From: Maylandia zebra
Taxonomy: Eukaryota > Chordata > Actinopteri > Cichliformes > Cichlidae
Direction: 5' to 3'
Length of the DNA stretch: 64,000 bases
Assembly: GCF_041146795.1 (NCBI RefSeq)
Contig: NC_135172.1
Location: 11,832,137 to 11,896,136 of the forward strand
Made by a program: the position numbers and the translations under genes. Every line of letters starts with the position of its first letter. The stretch's first letter is position 1. The notes below the pieces were generated by a model. That model was not told the DNA's origin. It ran no database searches and saw only the letters and a list, made by a program, of their open reading frames with translations. This document shows, piece after piece, positions 1 through 11,649 of this stretch.

Positions 1-27
1 TGTAACAGAATGAGCATCATGACTCAC

Positions 28-1471
28 CCACAGAGACTTGAGGGGCTCTGAGATGCTCGTAGCCTTTGACAGCACAGGAGTATGTGACTGCTTCCTCACT
101 GCTGAGCCGCTCTTGGTACCAGGGAGACCAGTCCTCATAGAGAAACTCTCTGTTCTTGTACCAGATGTAGGCTGCAGGCTTTTCAGTCAGAGGACAGCTG
201 CTGCTGCACATCAGTGTTACTGTCTGTCCCTCTGTGGCAGGAATCACCTTTACCTGCAGCTCTGAGAGGATGATGGAGAACAACTTATACAATGATGTCA
301 TTTGGAAAGTTATTAATGAGTAAAAGTCACTGTACCTGCAACAACTTGAAGAGTAATTCTGTTGAGCCAACAGTGTCCTGGACTGTCTGTAGTCTTCATA
401 CAGCAGTAAGCGTTTGCATCACTCTCTCTTAGATCATTGATGGTTAAAGTTGGGTTTTTCTTATCAGAGATGTTGTACGTTACACGTTGTCCATCCACAG
501 AGAGCTCACTCTGAACATAATTTCCCTTCCATTGGATAGTGAACCATTTTCTGCTTGAAGTCAGATGTTGATGTGAGCAGTGCAGATCCACTGATGAACC
601 TTTGAAAGCACAGATCCTGGTTTCTCCTCCATTAACACCTTTAACAGAAACTTTTACTAGCAAATGTACTTATTGTCTTATCACAATTAACTGTGTTTTT
701 TGTTCTTCCTACAAACCCAAATACCAAAAAGTTGGGACAGTATGGAAAACTGAGAAAAAATTAAAAGAAAATACTGATTTATAAATTTACTTTGATCTTT
801 ATTTCACTGCAGACGATATGAACACAAAATATTTCATGTTTTGTCCGGTCAACTTCCCTTCATTTGTAAATATACATTCTTTCCTGTCATTTGGACCTGC
901 AACACATATCAAAAAAGGTTGAGGCAGGAGCAATTTTTGGCTCGTAATCAGGAAAATTGGTTAAATAATGATGTTATTTGAAAAAAGTGATGTCAACAGG
1001 TAATTGTAATTATGATTTGGTACAAAAACAGCATCCAAGAAAGGTCTAGTCCTTTAAGAGCAAAGATGTGCCAAGGACCGCCAGTTTGCCAACAAACAGT
1101 CTTGGACAAGTTACTTGAAAAACGTAATTAGTAACTAATTACTGAATACTTCTTTTTTGAAATGTGTTGCAAGAACCAAAATTGGAATGTGTTTTTATTT
1201 TGACAAAAATGATCAAATTAATGAGTAACACATTAAATAATGCTCTGTTGTATTGTTTTCAGTATAATACACAGCAAAGACAATTTAACAAAGTACTGTT
1301 TTCAGTTTGATTTTAATTAACATACTGTCCCAACTTTTTCTTATTTGAATTATTTTAGAATGTAAATTTAGTTTTTTCTATGTTTTTTATAAGGATGTAT
1401 AAATGATTACTCATACCTGAAATGTAGAAGATGAAACAGACAAACACATTTTGAAAATCTGTCAGCAGCAT
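28..1471 (-). CDS. CD22-like Ig-superfamily receptor, gene A (5' part only)
   Basis: First three exons of a receptor that runs off the left edge: 1471-1417 (signal peptide, starts MLLTDF, hydrophobic core VFVCFIFYIS), 638-336 (V-like Ig domain) and 261-28 (C2-like Ig domain, donor GTGAGT). All junctions are phase 1, as in the complete paralogs. The V-like exon shows ICAFKGSS, the Ig cysteine at LHCSHQH, and a YCC double cysteine on the F strand followed by a further Cys in GHCW. The C2-like exon shows TLMCSSSC, the tryptophan in YIWYKN and YSCAVKG. Intron 1 contains a complete short inverted-repeat element (726-1339). The upstream flank to about 2400 is closely similar to that of gene C, so A and C look like the most recent duplicates. 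CD22-like naming rests on recalled fish homologs; the distal domains and tail are not visible. Confidence 0.85.
726..1339. mobile_element. Non-autonomous DNA transposon with 19-bp terminal inverted repeats, in gene A intron 1
   Basis: The left end (726-744) reads AAAAAGTTGGGACAGTATG and the right end (1321-1339) is its exact reverse complement. The interior has no long open frame, so this is a MITE-like copy. A second repeat edge, CAGTCTTGGACAAGTTACTTG at 1097, resembles the hAT terminus at 59996 and suggests a nested insertion. The superfamily was not assigned and no target duplication is certain. Confidence 0.75.
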
Positions 1472-1920
1472 GGTGGTCGGAGTCCAGCTTGCAAGCATAA
1501 AGCTGACAGTAGCAGACAATGAAAAGTAGACACAATTATCTCACAGGCTGTAACTGACGGAAAAATAGGAGGACTGACATGAATGTTTTATGTTCAGCGG
1601 TTTGGCACACAAAGCCCCTCTGTGCTAAACATGAATGCCCTTCCTTTTTGGTTCTTCTTTTGTCTGCAGGAAAAACAATATGGTTTAGCTGTCTTGCCCT
1701 GAACATTTTAGATGTTCAGGTAACTTTCAGTTAGTGTTTCTATTATTCCTCTACATTTATGTATATATGCTGTATATATTTATTATTTTTTCTAAAACTC
1801 TCCTGCTCAAACCTGATGGAGTGTAATAAAAATCATTTCACATTTGCCAAAAGTTAAATGATTCTCCTGTCAAAATGTTTATGCAAACATTATTACAAGG
1901 CACATTTACAGCCTGTTAAA

Positions 1921-1962
1921 TAATAATGATAATAATAATAATAATAATAATAATGATAATAC
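1921..1962. repeat. (AAT)n microsatellite
   Basis: Imperfect AAT repeats upstream of gene A. A matching AAT tract lies at about 19560-19609 upstream of gene C, in the same relative position. Confidence 0.9.
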
Positions 1963-2063
1963 TGACCATTTTGAAAACATCACCATTATAAGACACCCGT
2001 ATAGCTTGTTCTGCTCTTCAGCAGTTTGTGGTCTGCCCACCGCAGGCTGCCATTATCACAGCT

Positions 2064-2100
2064 CATGATCTCAGCAGCAGTCTGTGCTGCTGAGATCATG
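2064..2100. repeat. Perfect 16-bp-arm inverted repeat (hairpin) upstream of gene A
   Basis: The left arm CATGATCTCAGCAGCA (2064-2079), a 5-nt loop GTCTG, and the right arm TGCTGCTGAGATCATG (2085-2100) are exact reverse complements. An identical copy sits at 19725-19761, about 0.6 kb above the gene C start codon, as here above gene A. Confidence 0.9.
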
Positions 2101-2804
2101 GACATTTGGTTAGCGCTTGCAGGTTATGTTTTCAGTAATATTTTCCACTGAACCCTATTATTCTCTTAAAGTTAGCTATGACTAGAGTTCTCTCTGCTAG
2201 AAACTGATTGCAATCACATCAGTGCACATGAAAATGTGTGTGTGTGTGTTGCAGATGAAGTGCCATGCCAACATTACATTTAATGTTCTGTTTCATGTAC
2301 ATTACACTCATTCTGTTTTTCAGTGGTCTGAACCTTATTCGAGAAGCTGGGTGAGGAGTTTACAAGTGAAAAGCTTTTGTCTCTGCTTGTCACCACAACT
2401 AAATTCATTTGTAAATCAGGTTAGTTGTCTGTATACTGTAATCTGTATTTGTAATTGCCATATTTTGTAAATCCAAATTTTCAACACAGTTTATACACAC
2501 ACACATCATATGTTTAAATATATACCAGTGGCAAAGGGAAGCGCTAAGTGGCAAAACTTACTAGTGACAATGTCCCAATAATACAGGAATAAACTATAAA
2601 ATGAGGATACAATGAAAATGAAATGAATAATGAAATAAAAATCACTAACAGCAATCAAACATACATAGAGTGCTTCTGTGGTCACAACGGCCTGCCATGT
2701 TGTGGTTATTTGTTGATACTTGAGTGCAGAGCTTTTCCATATTATTCAGTTGGGTCAACTGAAACATTTTTTTATGCTGGTAATACCAGCGCATTCTGTT
2801 AAAT

Positions 2805-3487
2805 TCAGAATTTAATTCAAAATCCTGCTCCTCACATACAAGGTCTTAAATAATCAGGCCCCGTCTTATCTTAACAACCTTGTATCACCCCATTAGAGCA
2901 CTTCGCTCTCACACTGCAGGCTTACTTGTTGTTCCTAGAGTATTTAAAAGTAGAATGGGAGGCAGAGCCTTCAGTTTTCAGGCCCCTCTTCTGTGGAACC
3001 AGCTTGGATTCGGGAGACAGACACTATCTCTACTTTCAAGATTAGGCTTAAAACTTTCCTTTTTGCTAAAGCATATATTTAGGGCTGGACCAGGTGACCC
3101 TGAATCCTCCCTTAGTTATGCTGCGATAGACATAGGCTGCTTGGGGGATTCCCATGATGCATTGAGTTTTTCCTTTTCAGTCACCTTTTTCACTCACTAT
3201 GTATTAATAGACCTCTCTGCATTGAATCATATCTGTTATTAATCTCTGTCTCTCTTCCACAGCATGTCTTTATCCCGTCTTCCTTCTCTCACCCCAACCG
3301 GTCGCAGCAGATGGCCCCGCCCCTCCCTGAGCCTGGTTTTTCCCTTCCACTGTCGCCAAAGTGCTTGCTTGATTGTTGGGTTTTTCTCTGTATGTATTAT
3401 TGTAGGGTCTACCTTACAATGCAAAGCGCCTTGAGGCGACTGTTGTTGTGTTTTGGCGCTATATGAATAAAATTGAATTGAATTGAA
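2805..3487 (+). mobile_element. L2-like LINE, 3' end
   Basis: Carries the C-terminal-like segment and 3' UTR of a fish L2/Maui-type LINE: the TTCAGGCCCCTCTTCTGTGG block, the TTAGGGCTGGACCAGGTGACC block, GGTCGCAGCAGATGGCCCCG, and the ending GGCGCTATATGAATAAAATTG followed by a short (AATTG)n tail. The same 3' end recurs at 60668-60935 and 63184-63557. It is 5' truncated, with no RT domain. Confidence 0.85.
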
Positions 3488-4190
3488 TACGCTGTCTGAC
3501 AGCTTGGATAGGCTCCAGCCCCTCGTCGACCCTGAAATAGATACGCGGAAAAGAATGGCTGGATGGAATATGCTGTTTGCTATAAAATAGTCTACGAAAA
3601 AACTAAGACATTTAAAATAGTAGAAACGCTTCACATTAAAAATAGAAGATCTAAAGCAAACAAAAGTAAAACTGTACAAACGTGTTTGGAATACAGTTAG
3701 GAATAAAAGCAAAGGAAGCAAACAAAGTGAACCTAAATATTCTGCATTGTGACAAAATCAAGTCTATAATGCAGTGAGATTCCCAAACACTGTTTAACTT
3801 TCAAATAGTTATTCCGAAATTTTCAGTGTCCTGTGCGAAAACAGCACATATACACCCACGAGGAGCATCCCCATAGCAAAAATTACAGCTGTTGTATCCC
3901 TTCTTTCTTCAAGTTATATTGTTGAAGACCTTTGTATTGTGTGTAATTGCTCTCACCTGCTAAAAATGATTAAAATTAAAAATACATGGCAATAATATTT
4001 ACATGACCATGAATTGTTCCATTCACCTGAGTATCATGTGAAGCTCATCAAATGCTTAAACTCACTGCATCAAATACAGAAAGAAGGTATAAATAATGTG
4101 AAATCAAGATTCAGTGCAGTGCACAAGATTTTAAATGTAGGCAGAGGGTTGTCATCAGGCTTGTTCACCGCAGTGTACGTCTGCAGGTCT
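3488..4190. other. Downstream flank of gene B, no gene seen
   Basis: Starts with a short interspersed repeat piece (3490-3560, GGATAGGCTCCAGCCCC, related in reverse to 57956-58060), then AT-rich sequence that would be the 3' UTR and flank of gene B. No convincing coding exon on either strand. Confidence 0.5.
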
Positions 4191-7045
4191 TTAAGTGGGG
4201 TCTGTTTCTGTTGAAATGACAACAGATTCTTCATCAGAGCTCGTGTTATGTCTACACTTTACCACAGTGTAATCAGCATGCTGCTCTTCTCTTGGCTGAA
4301 GTGGCTCTATGGTGGAAAAAAGAGGATCTGTGTGGTTTTTAAAGAAGTGGACTTTGCTGTAGAGGACTTCATCCTCCACCTGTGGCTGAGCTAAGACGTC
4401 TTCACACACAGGATCAGGATTTAGCTGAGAACAAAGAGCGATACATCATAATTCACTTAAAGATTTGACTCCTTTGACTCTGTAAGACAGATCATTCAGT
4501 ATGAAAATGTGTTTTCCAACTCCACAGTAATCTTTACCTCCACTATGTTGTTTGATGTTTCGTTTGTGGAAGACTGACTCATAGTCCTCTTTTTTCTGGT
4601 TATTGAAAGTAATAAACAGAAAAAATAAGTGAGTTCATGCTAGAGATAAAATGTTGTCACTTTGAATCAAACACACTGTTGCTTACCTAATCAAAAATAA
4701 GAAAAAGAGAACTATTGAAACCAGAACTATTACAGAAACTGCTGGTGTCCATGTTCCTCTGATACTTTGGACAGTGAGAGTCTTTGGAGCAGAGCTGATC
4801 TCTTTGTTGGTTTTCACAGCACAGGAGTAGTTTCCTGCATCCTCCCTGCTGACTGGGTCTAGGATCAGATGTTTGTTCTGGTTCTCTCTCGGGGTCAGAG
4901 GTCGACTGTTCAAGTACCAAATGTAGTTTGTGTTGTCAGTCAGAGGACAGCTGGTACTGCAGGTCAGTGTGACTCTCTGACCCTCTGTCACCACTGCAAA
5001 AGGACTCATCTTCACTCTCAGCTCTGAAAGAGGAACATTTTTTTATTAAAAAACATAATATGTCAAGATATGAAACATTACACAATTGTAACATGGGGTA
5101 AAGAATAAACATGAGTGAGTGAAACCTAAAAGCAGACTCTTTTGTAATGAGTAAAGTCTGCTGAGTGAAGAGTTTAGATTTACCTGTGACAATCAAAAAG
5201 ACTCCAGGCAGATCAGACTGTGTCCATCCTTCATGATCTTTGTTGAATCTGAATGTGTATCCTCCTGAGTCATTCTTCTTCAGGTTGTTGATGCTCAGGA
5301 TGTGTTGGTTCTTCATGTTGTCCTGATATTCCACACCACCTGCAGCCTCAATCAGCTCTTCAACTTCCACTTTATCTTTTCTCCATTTTTTACTCCAACA
5401 TTTAAACTCTGGCTTCATGTTGTCAGGATGTGAGTATTCACTTGTGATGTTGACTGAAGATCCTTCCAGAGCACAGATTCTCCTGCTGACATAATTCACT
5501 CTCCAGCAGTTTTTATCCTGAACACCTGACATATAGATGGAAGATTTAAAGTTGTTTGATTGGTCTGTGTTTCAGCGCTTGAGTTCATTATTAGATTGTT
5601 GACACTTACAAACTTCCTTGGATTGAAGACGTTTGTGAGCTTTAACTGCACAAGAGAATGTGTCTCTTGAAGAGTTAGCAACTGAATAATGTTGATTCTC
5701 ATAATAGTTTTGTTTGTTGTGATACCACATGTAGACAGTTTGATCATCAGTCAGGTTACAGCTGGTGATGCAGGTAAGTGTGACAAACCCTGAGATGGAA
5801 GAAGCTCTGTGAACATGAACCCCTGCTGAAAAAGGATAAATACATTTCTTGACACTATATTTGATATAATCATACAGCTCAATAAATTCATATAAGTGTT
5901 GGTTTGACATAATATGACAAGATAGAGGTTAAGTGAAGATGTGTTTGTATGGTTTGGTTATGGAAATTTCACCTCTGGGATATGTGATAGAGCACGGCTC
6001 ATTCACTAATGTCTGATTGTGCGAAGACATGTTTCCATAAGCATAAGTCACTCTGAAACATGTCTGTGTTATTGAATCTGGACAAAAAGACATGAGATTA
6101 AATATTTGTACTGAGACTATTTTTACAGGGGTTTGCTGAAGGGTTTGTAGGGACTATAAACATCATGACTCACCCACAGAGACTTCAGGGGCTCTGAGAT
6201 GCTCGTAGCCTTTGACAGCACAGGAGTATGTGACTGCTTCCTCACTGCTGAGCAGCTCTTGGTACCAGGGAGACCAGTCCTCATAGAGAAACTCTCTGTT
6301 CTTGTACCAGATGTAGGCTGCAGGCTTTTCAGTCAGAGGACAGCTGCTGCTGCACATCAGTGTTACTGTCTGTCCCTCTGTGGCAGGAATCACCTTTACC
6401 TGCAGCTCTGAGAGGATGATGGAGAACAACTTATACAATGATGTCATTTGGAAAGTTATTAATGAGTAAAAGTCACTGTACCTGCAACAACATGAAGAGT
6501 AATTCTTTTGTACCAACAGCGTCCTGGACTGTCTGTAGTCTTCATACAGCAGTAAGCGTTTGCATCACTCTCTCTTAAATCATTGATGGTTAAAGTTGGG
6601 TTTTTCTCTTCAGAAATGTTGTACGTTACACGTTGTCCATCCACAGAGAGCTCACTCTGAATGTACTTATAACCATCCCAGTATATAGTGAACCATTTTC
6701 TGCTTGAAGTCAGATGTTGATGTGAGCAGTGCAGATCCACTGATGAACCTTTGAAAGCACAGATCCTGGTTTCTTCTCCAGTAACACCTTTAACAGAAGA
6801 GAGTTAAAAAAAACCATTTATTATCTTATTAATATGTCTTTATTATTAACCACTTAATAATTTTTAGTACTCCACATTAGGAGCTAGTCCAAACTAAATT
6901 TTCTCATCTGTAAATTTTACAATATCTTTGTACTTAAGTTAATATTAAGTAATGATTTTTACATAAGAACTCATAAATAATTTCAGATACCTGAAATGTA
7001 AAAGATGAGACCCACAAGCAGACGACCAGCATCTCTCAATTCCAT
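4191..7045 (-). CDS. CD22-like Ig-superfamily receptor, gene B (complete, ITIM-bearing)
   Basis: Nine exons in continuous phase: 7045-6991 signal peptide (MELRDAGRLLVGLIFYIS), 6787-6482 V-like Ig, 6407-6174 C2-like Ig, 6077-5973 35-residue mini-exon, 5825-5610 C2-like Ig, 5525-5184 V-like Ig, 5023-4687 C2-like Ig plus transmembrane segment (VSVIVLVSIVLFFLFLIR), 4595-4538 and 4424-4191 cytoplasmic. The spliced frame is 628 residues with no internal stop, and every internal donor is GT. The tail has a canonical ITIM (VLYSKV) and a near-ITIM (ADYTVV). Two positions that are tyrosine in paralogs are Cys (DPVCED) and Phe (PLFSTI) here. Likely a single-pass leukocyte membrane receptor able to recruit SH2 phosphatases; that function is inferred from family and motif. 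Naming could equally be SIGLEC- or FCRL-like. Confidence 0.87.
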
Positions 7046-8356
7046 TGTTGTTTTAGTCCAGCTTTTGAGTAAAGCTGACAGTCAAAGCTGGAACCAAAAA
7101 AAGACAAAGTAAGTCATCAGTCAAACTAAGCAGCACTCTTTGTCTGAGCAAAGGGTGAGGGGGGACTGCTGGTTCATATTCTTTTGTTTCACACATCGTG
7201 CATTTTATTGGTGATATGACCAGCATCTATTTAAAGAGGAGTTTGTTGAGAGGCTCGAGTGGTTATTTCTAGATGTGTTGCTGGTGAGCATGACAAAACC
7301 TCTGTATAAGAAGGAAGAAAGAATATATTCAAAGCTTTGAAAAACGATTGAAGGCTCATGTGGTCGTCTTTTTTCCATCTGGTCCCCTTCACATTGCCTT
7401 GCTACCGCTACACTCCTCCCCAACCCTCAGAGCCAAACTTCACCCATGAGAGCTGACATTCTCAGAAACTACACTAAAGATACTACTTGTTATGTTACTT
7501 TCATTTTACTCTGCAAAATGATCTGAAACACACTGTCGCATAATTACCATTTAACAGTGTAAACCTACAGGCTACAGCCCGACACACCAACACAAATAAA
7601 AAAACAATGAGGACACACATGATCTTTCTCTTAGCAAAGACACTTCAAATCAATCATCACAGTGACTGTACTGTTGAAACATGAACAGGTAGAAACGGAG
7701 GCTAAAGTGTGACTGCTCATCAGTTTGTTACCTGTTGAAGTACAGCAGCGGCTCACTGGGATCAGCTTTAACAATACTCTGGGTTCTTGTTAGCTTAGCA
7801 TTAGCATGGTGTCAGTGAGGATGCTTGCAAAAAGTCGAAGTTGTGTTAGCAGTATGATGCAATTGTTTACGAACAGTTCCAAGATATTGGACAACTGTGA
7901 TTCCCATTCCTACACACGACCTATTTCATTATATGTTCATCAAACACCTGACAGTGCTGACAGTGAGAGCAGAGCCAGATGACGCTGTTAGTCATTATTT
8001 TGTGATACAGACAAAAAGTTACCAGAACAGAAACAGCACATTTTTTAAGAGGGTGATCAGTAAATGCACACACACGGGCTTTTGGACATAGCAGAATTTT
8101 TAAACAGTTTCCTTGTGTTTTGCAGGTGTTTTTTTTTTTTAACACAGGTACGTCATTACCAAATATCTTTAAATTTAAAAGCTTAAGAATTTATACTTAA
8201 GCTTTGCAGTTTCAAATAAATTGTTTATTTTTACTATATTTTATATTAAAATAAAGCGAGTGTAACCCACTGACAGATCTAGAAGTTGCAGAGTCTGTGC
8301 TGTGATGGTAGAGTAATATCACTGGAGGTGAAATCACCATGGTAACAAGCTTTTCT
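7046..8356. other. Upstream flank of gene B, no gene seen
   Basis: Shares with other receptor copies a block beginning CTTTGTCTGAGCAAAGGGTGAGG (7138-7170) that corresponds to 24478-24500 and 38400-38440. The rest is AT-rich and shows no exon. The stretch runs between the gene B start codon and the decayed tail exon at 8494-8357. Confidence 0.45.
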
Positions 8357-8598
8357 TTATTGAGCACACAGTGGCTCGATGGTGGAGTAGAGGTCAGCTG
8401 TGTGGTCTTCACTGAAGTGCAGTCTGCTGTAGTGATGATCATCCTGCCCTGCTGACTGAGCTGAGATATTTTCATCAATGCGGTCAAGGTTCGTCTGAGG
8501 AGACGAGACAGTTATTATAAATTTATAATAAACTGCATCAAAAACTAACAGCTGGTTGTTTGTTATTGGTTACATTGTCACTTCAGTGACAGATCTTA

Positions 8599-8906
8599 AA
8601 ATGGTAAATGGCCTGTATTTGTATAGCGCTTTTCTAGTCCCTAAGGACCCCAAAGCGCTTTACACATCCAGTCATCCACCCATTCACACACTGGTGATGG
8701 CAAGCTACATTGTAGCCACAGCTGCCCTCGGGCGCACTGACAGAGGCGAGGCTGCCGGACACTGGCGCCACCAGGCCCTCTGACCACCAACAGTAGGCAA
8801 CGGGTGAAGTGTCTTGCCCAACGACCGAGACTGTCCAAGCCGGGGCTCAAACCGGCAACCTTTCGATTACAAGGCGAACTCCCAACTCTTGAGCCACGAT
8901 CGCCCC
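8599..8906 (-). mobile_element. tRNA-derived SINE
   Basis: On the minus strand it starts with a tRNA-like head (A box in CGTGGCTCAAGAGTTGGGAG, B box GGTTGCCGGTTTGAGCC) and ends in the body AAAGCGCTTTGGGG...GCGCTATACAAATAC common in fish genomes. A more diverged copy lies at 35218-35470. Confidence 0.8.
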
Positions 8907-9229
8907 AAAAAACAACCTGTCTGACAAAGTGAAACAAGTTAAAATATCTCAGAAAACAAAGTAATTTATATTTGTCAGGTCACAAAAGAACCCAGAACAA
9001 AATCTAAAGAACTGCATATCTCACTTGTCTCAATTAAGGTCAAAGTTCACGATTCATTAATAAGAAGCAGACTGGGCAAAAATGGCATCTGTCTGGGGCT
9101 GCTTTGCTGCTTCAGGATCTGGACAACTTGCTTCAATTAATTTAATCATGGATTCTGCTCATTACTAGAAAATCCTGAAGGAGAATGTTTTGCTATTGGT
9201 TTGTGGTGTGAAACTTAAGCATACATCTA

Positions 9230-9600
9230 AAGCTCAGAGGAAGAGAGTTCCAGAGTCTGGGGGCCACGGTGGCTAAAGCTCTGTCTGTAAAGCTCTGTAA
9301 AGGATCTGCTAGGGACAGGTTAGAAGTTCAATAATGTAAGCTAGTGTTTGTCTGTGAAGAGCTCTAAAAGTCAGAACCAGAATCTTAAAATGGACTCTGA
9401 ATTCAATAGGGAGTCAAAGCAGCTGTATTAACAACAGTATGAGAAGATTTGGTCAGAAGCCTTGTTGCAGTGTTTTGAACAACCTGCAGACGTTTCAGGG
9501 AGTTTTTGCTCAGACATATAAACAATGAATTACAGTAATCTAAACGTGGCGAAAAGAATGCATGAATAACAAGCTCCAGTTCAGTGTGTGGAATAAAAAA
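9230..9600 (-). mobile_element. L2-like LINE fragment (reverse transcriptase C-terminal part)
   Basis: Minus-strand translation shows VIHAFFSPRLDYCNSLF followed by LKRLQVVQNTATRLL, the typical post-RT region of L2/CR1-type elements. It is 5' and 3' truncated. Confidence 0.75.
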
Positions 9601-9992
9601 AACATTCAGAAGGAAAATGATCTGGTGTGGGGGGTAACACTGAAAAGAATGCTTGCTGGCGGACATATAACAAGTGTAAGCTTTTTCCAGATAAATGATC
9701 ATGTGAGAAAAAAGGACAGATGAGGGGAAGTTTGTCTAACACAGCAGAATTATTTGAATGTTGTTTTGCACCTGCTGCATTATATTTGAAGTTTCTCCTT
9801 TTTGAGACTGACTGGAAGTCCTCTTCTTTCTGTTTATTAAAAGGAATGAAAAATAAAATCCGGGATTTCAGAGCAGACTTTGAATGTATAGCTTTTGGAC
9901 CAAACCAGGTGTTGCTTACCTAACACACCAGCAGACAGTGAGAAGTATTGAAACCAGCAGAGCTGCAGAAACTCCTGGGTGTAGCTGCTGTT

Positions 9993-10882
<890 letters not shown>

Positions 10883-11179
10883 TAAAAGAATCCCCTCTCT
10901 GTGGGTGGTCTTTTATCCTTCAAGCTCAGGGTGTCTACCAGAGGCCAACAATCATTTGTTTTCTTTTCATATATAAAATGCACTCTATTTTAAAAATATT
11001 TGATACCTGTTTTATTCCTTTTATTACCATGTGGTCTTGTGTTTGGGGTGAGGGGTGTTGGTTAGCTGTTGATTTGAACATTGACGGGGAAAGCGTGTAA
11101 CAATTACGTTTTAACAGATATTTTGATTTTTTTATTCAACTTATTTTGTTTTTTTTTCCTTCATTTTTAACATACTCAG

Positions 11180-11362
11180 AGTGGAACAAGCATCCAGGAA
11201 CATGTTGATGCCGTCAACCCCATTACACAACCCTATCTACGTGCTGCAGGGACAAAGAGGAACACCATCCGTGAGTTTCTTATTGTCCTGGACAAGCAGG
11301 TCAAACCATGCAAGTCAACCAGTTCACTTGGAGCATTTGATGATTTTTTCAAGGCTCTCTAA
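11180..11362 (+). CDS. Exon-like open frame of an unnamed, probably multicopy fish protein
   Basis: An open frame of 60 codons and a TAA follows a good acceptor (ACATACTCAG) and lacks an initiator ATG, so it looks like a final exon. The product contains VDAVNPITQPYLRAAG, FLIVLDKQ and SLGAFDDFFKAL. I recall similar C-terminal segments (QPYL..G, ..LDKH.., SLGAFDELFKAHF) in many predicted uncharacterised teleost proteins, possibly of transposon origin, but I cannot name the family. No partner exons were identified upstream. It could be an orphan exon moved by duplication. Confidence 0.45.
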   Translation, partial: SGTSIQEHVDAVNPITQPYLRAAGTKRNTIREFLIVLDKQVKPCKSTSSLGAFDDFFKAL

Positions 11363-11649
11363 CACTGTTTAGAGTTATTATTTTACACTTATGAAGATAA
11401 CTTTGTTGAAGACCATTTAGAATAATGTGATAGGTTGGGATTCAGAGATTCTTTCATTGCTACCATATAATTTGCCTTATGAAGAATGTATTAATAACAT
11501 GTTTCACAGTATCATTTATCAGTAATATTTCCTACAGGGTTTATATTGCATTGAATATGTCTGTCATCACATTGACCTTTCTATTTTTACAGGTTGAGTT
11601 CATTTTATACACAATGCATAAATGTGCTTGGTTAAGAGTTGATGTTCCA

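Larger units (their letters stand above)
1472..2480 (-). promoter_or_regulatory. Upstream region of gene A, shared with gene C
   Basis: No gene is seen. This stretch is colinear with 19117-20090 upstream of gene C: a GTTTGGCACACAAAG block about 130 bp above the start codon, a CCTTCCTTT block (AAAGGAAGG on the gene's strand, an ETS/PU.1-like core), an (AAT)n microsatellite, and a 16-bp-arm hairpin at 2064-2100. The similarity ends near 2395, where the gene C copy meets a retroelement. A promoter role is inferred from position and conservation among paralogs. Confidence 0.5.
8357..9992 (-). pseudogene. Decayed CD22-like receptor: transmembrane and tail exons only
   Basis: Three recognisable receptor exons remain: part of a transmembrane exon (about 9992-9920), the first cytoplasmic exon (9829-9772, starts KKRTSSQSQ, 58 nt as in paralogs) and a final tail exon (8494-8357) with HHYSRL and DLYSTIEP tyrosine motifs and a stop. 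The Ig part of the transmembrane exon is missing beyond 9992. The stretch homologous to the paralogs' AAAGVSAALL region is shifted in frame by an insertion near the CCCAGG at 9975. No Ig domains lie upstream. The intron between tail exons has received a SINE (8599-8906) and a LINE piece (9230-9600). The tail exons are undamaged, so loss seems recent or they may still serve as alternative exons. Confidence 0.75.

Noticed and set aside
38-265. A 75-residue plus-strand open frame antisense to the second Ig exon, repeated at 6199, 18324, 37490 and 44284
   Set aside because: It is conserved only because the sense exon is nearly identical in every copy; it has no independent splice or start context.
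2880-3242. A 120-residue plus-strand open frame
   Set aside because: Lies in the 3' part of an L2-like LINE; recurs wherever that repeat does.
8599-8906. tRNA-like head with A and B boxes
   Set aside because: It is the 5' end of a SINE with a long body, not a tRNA gene; the same holds at 35218-35470.
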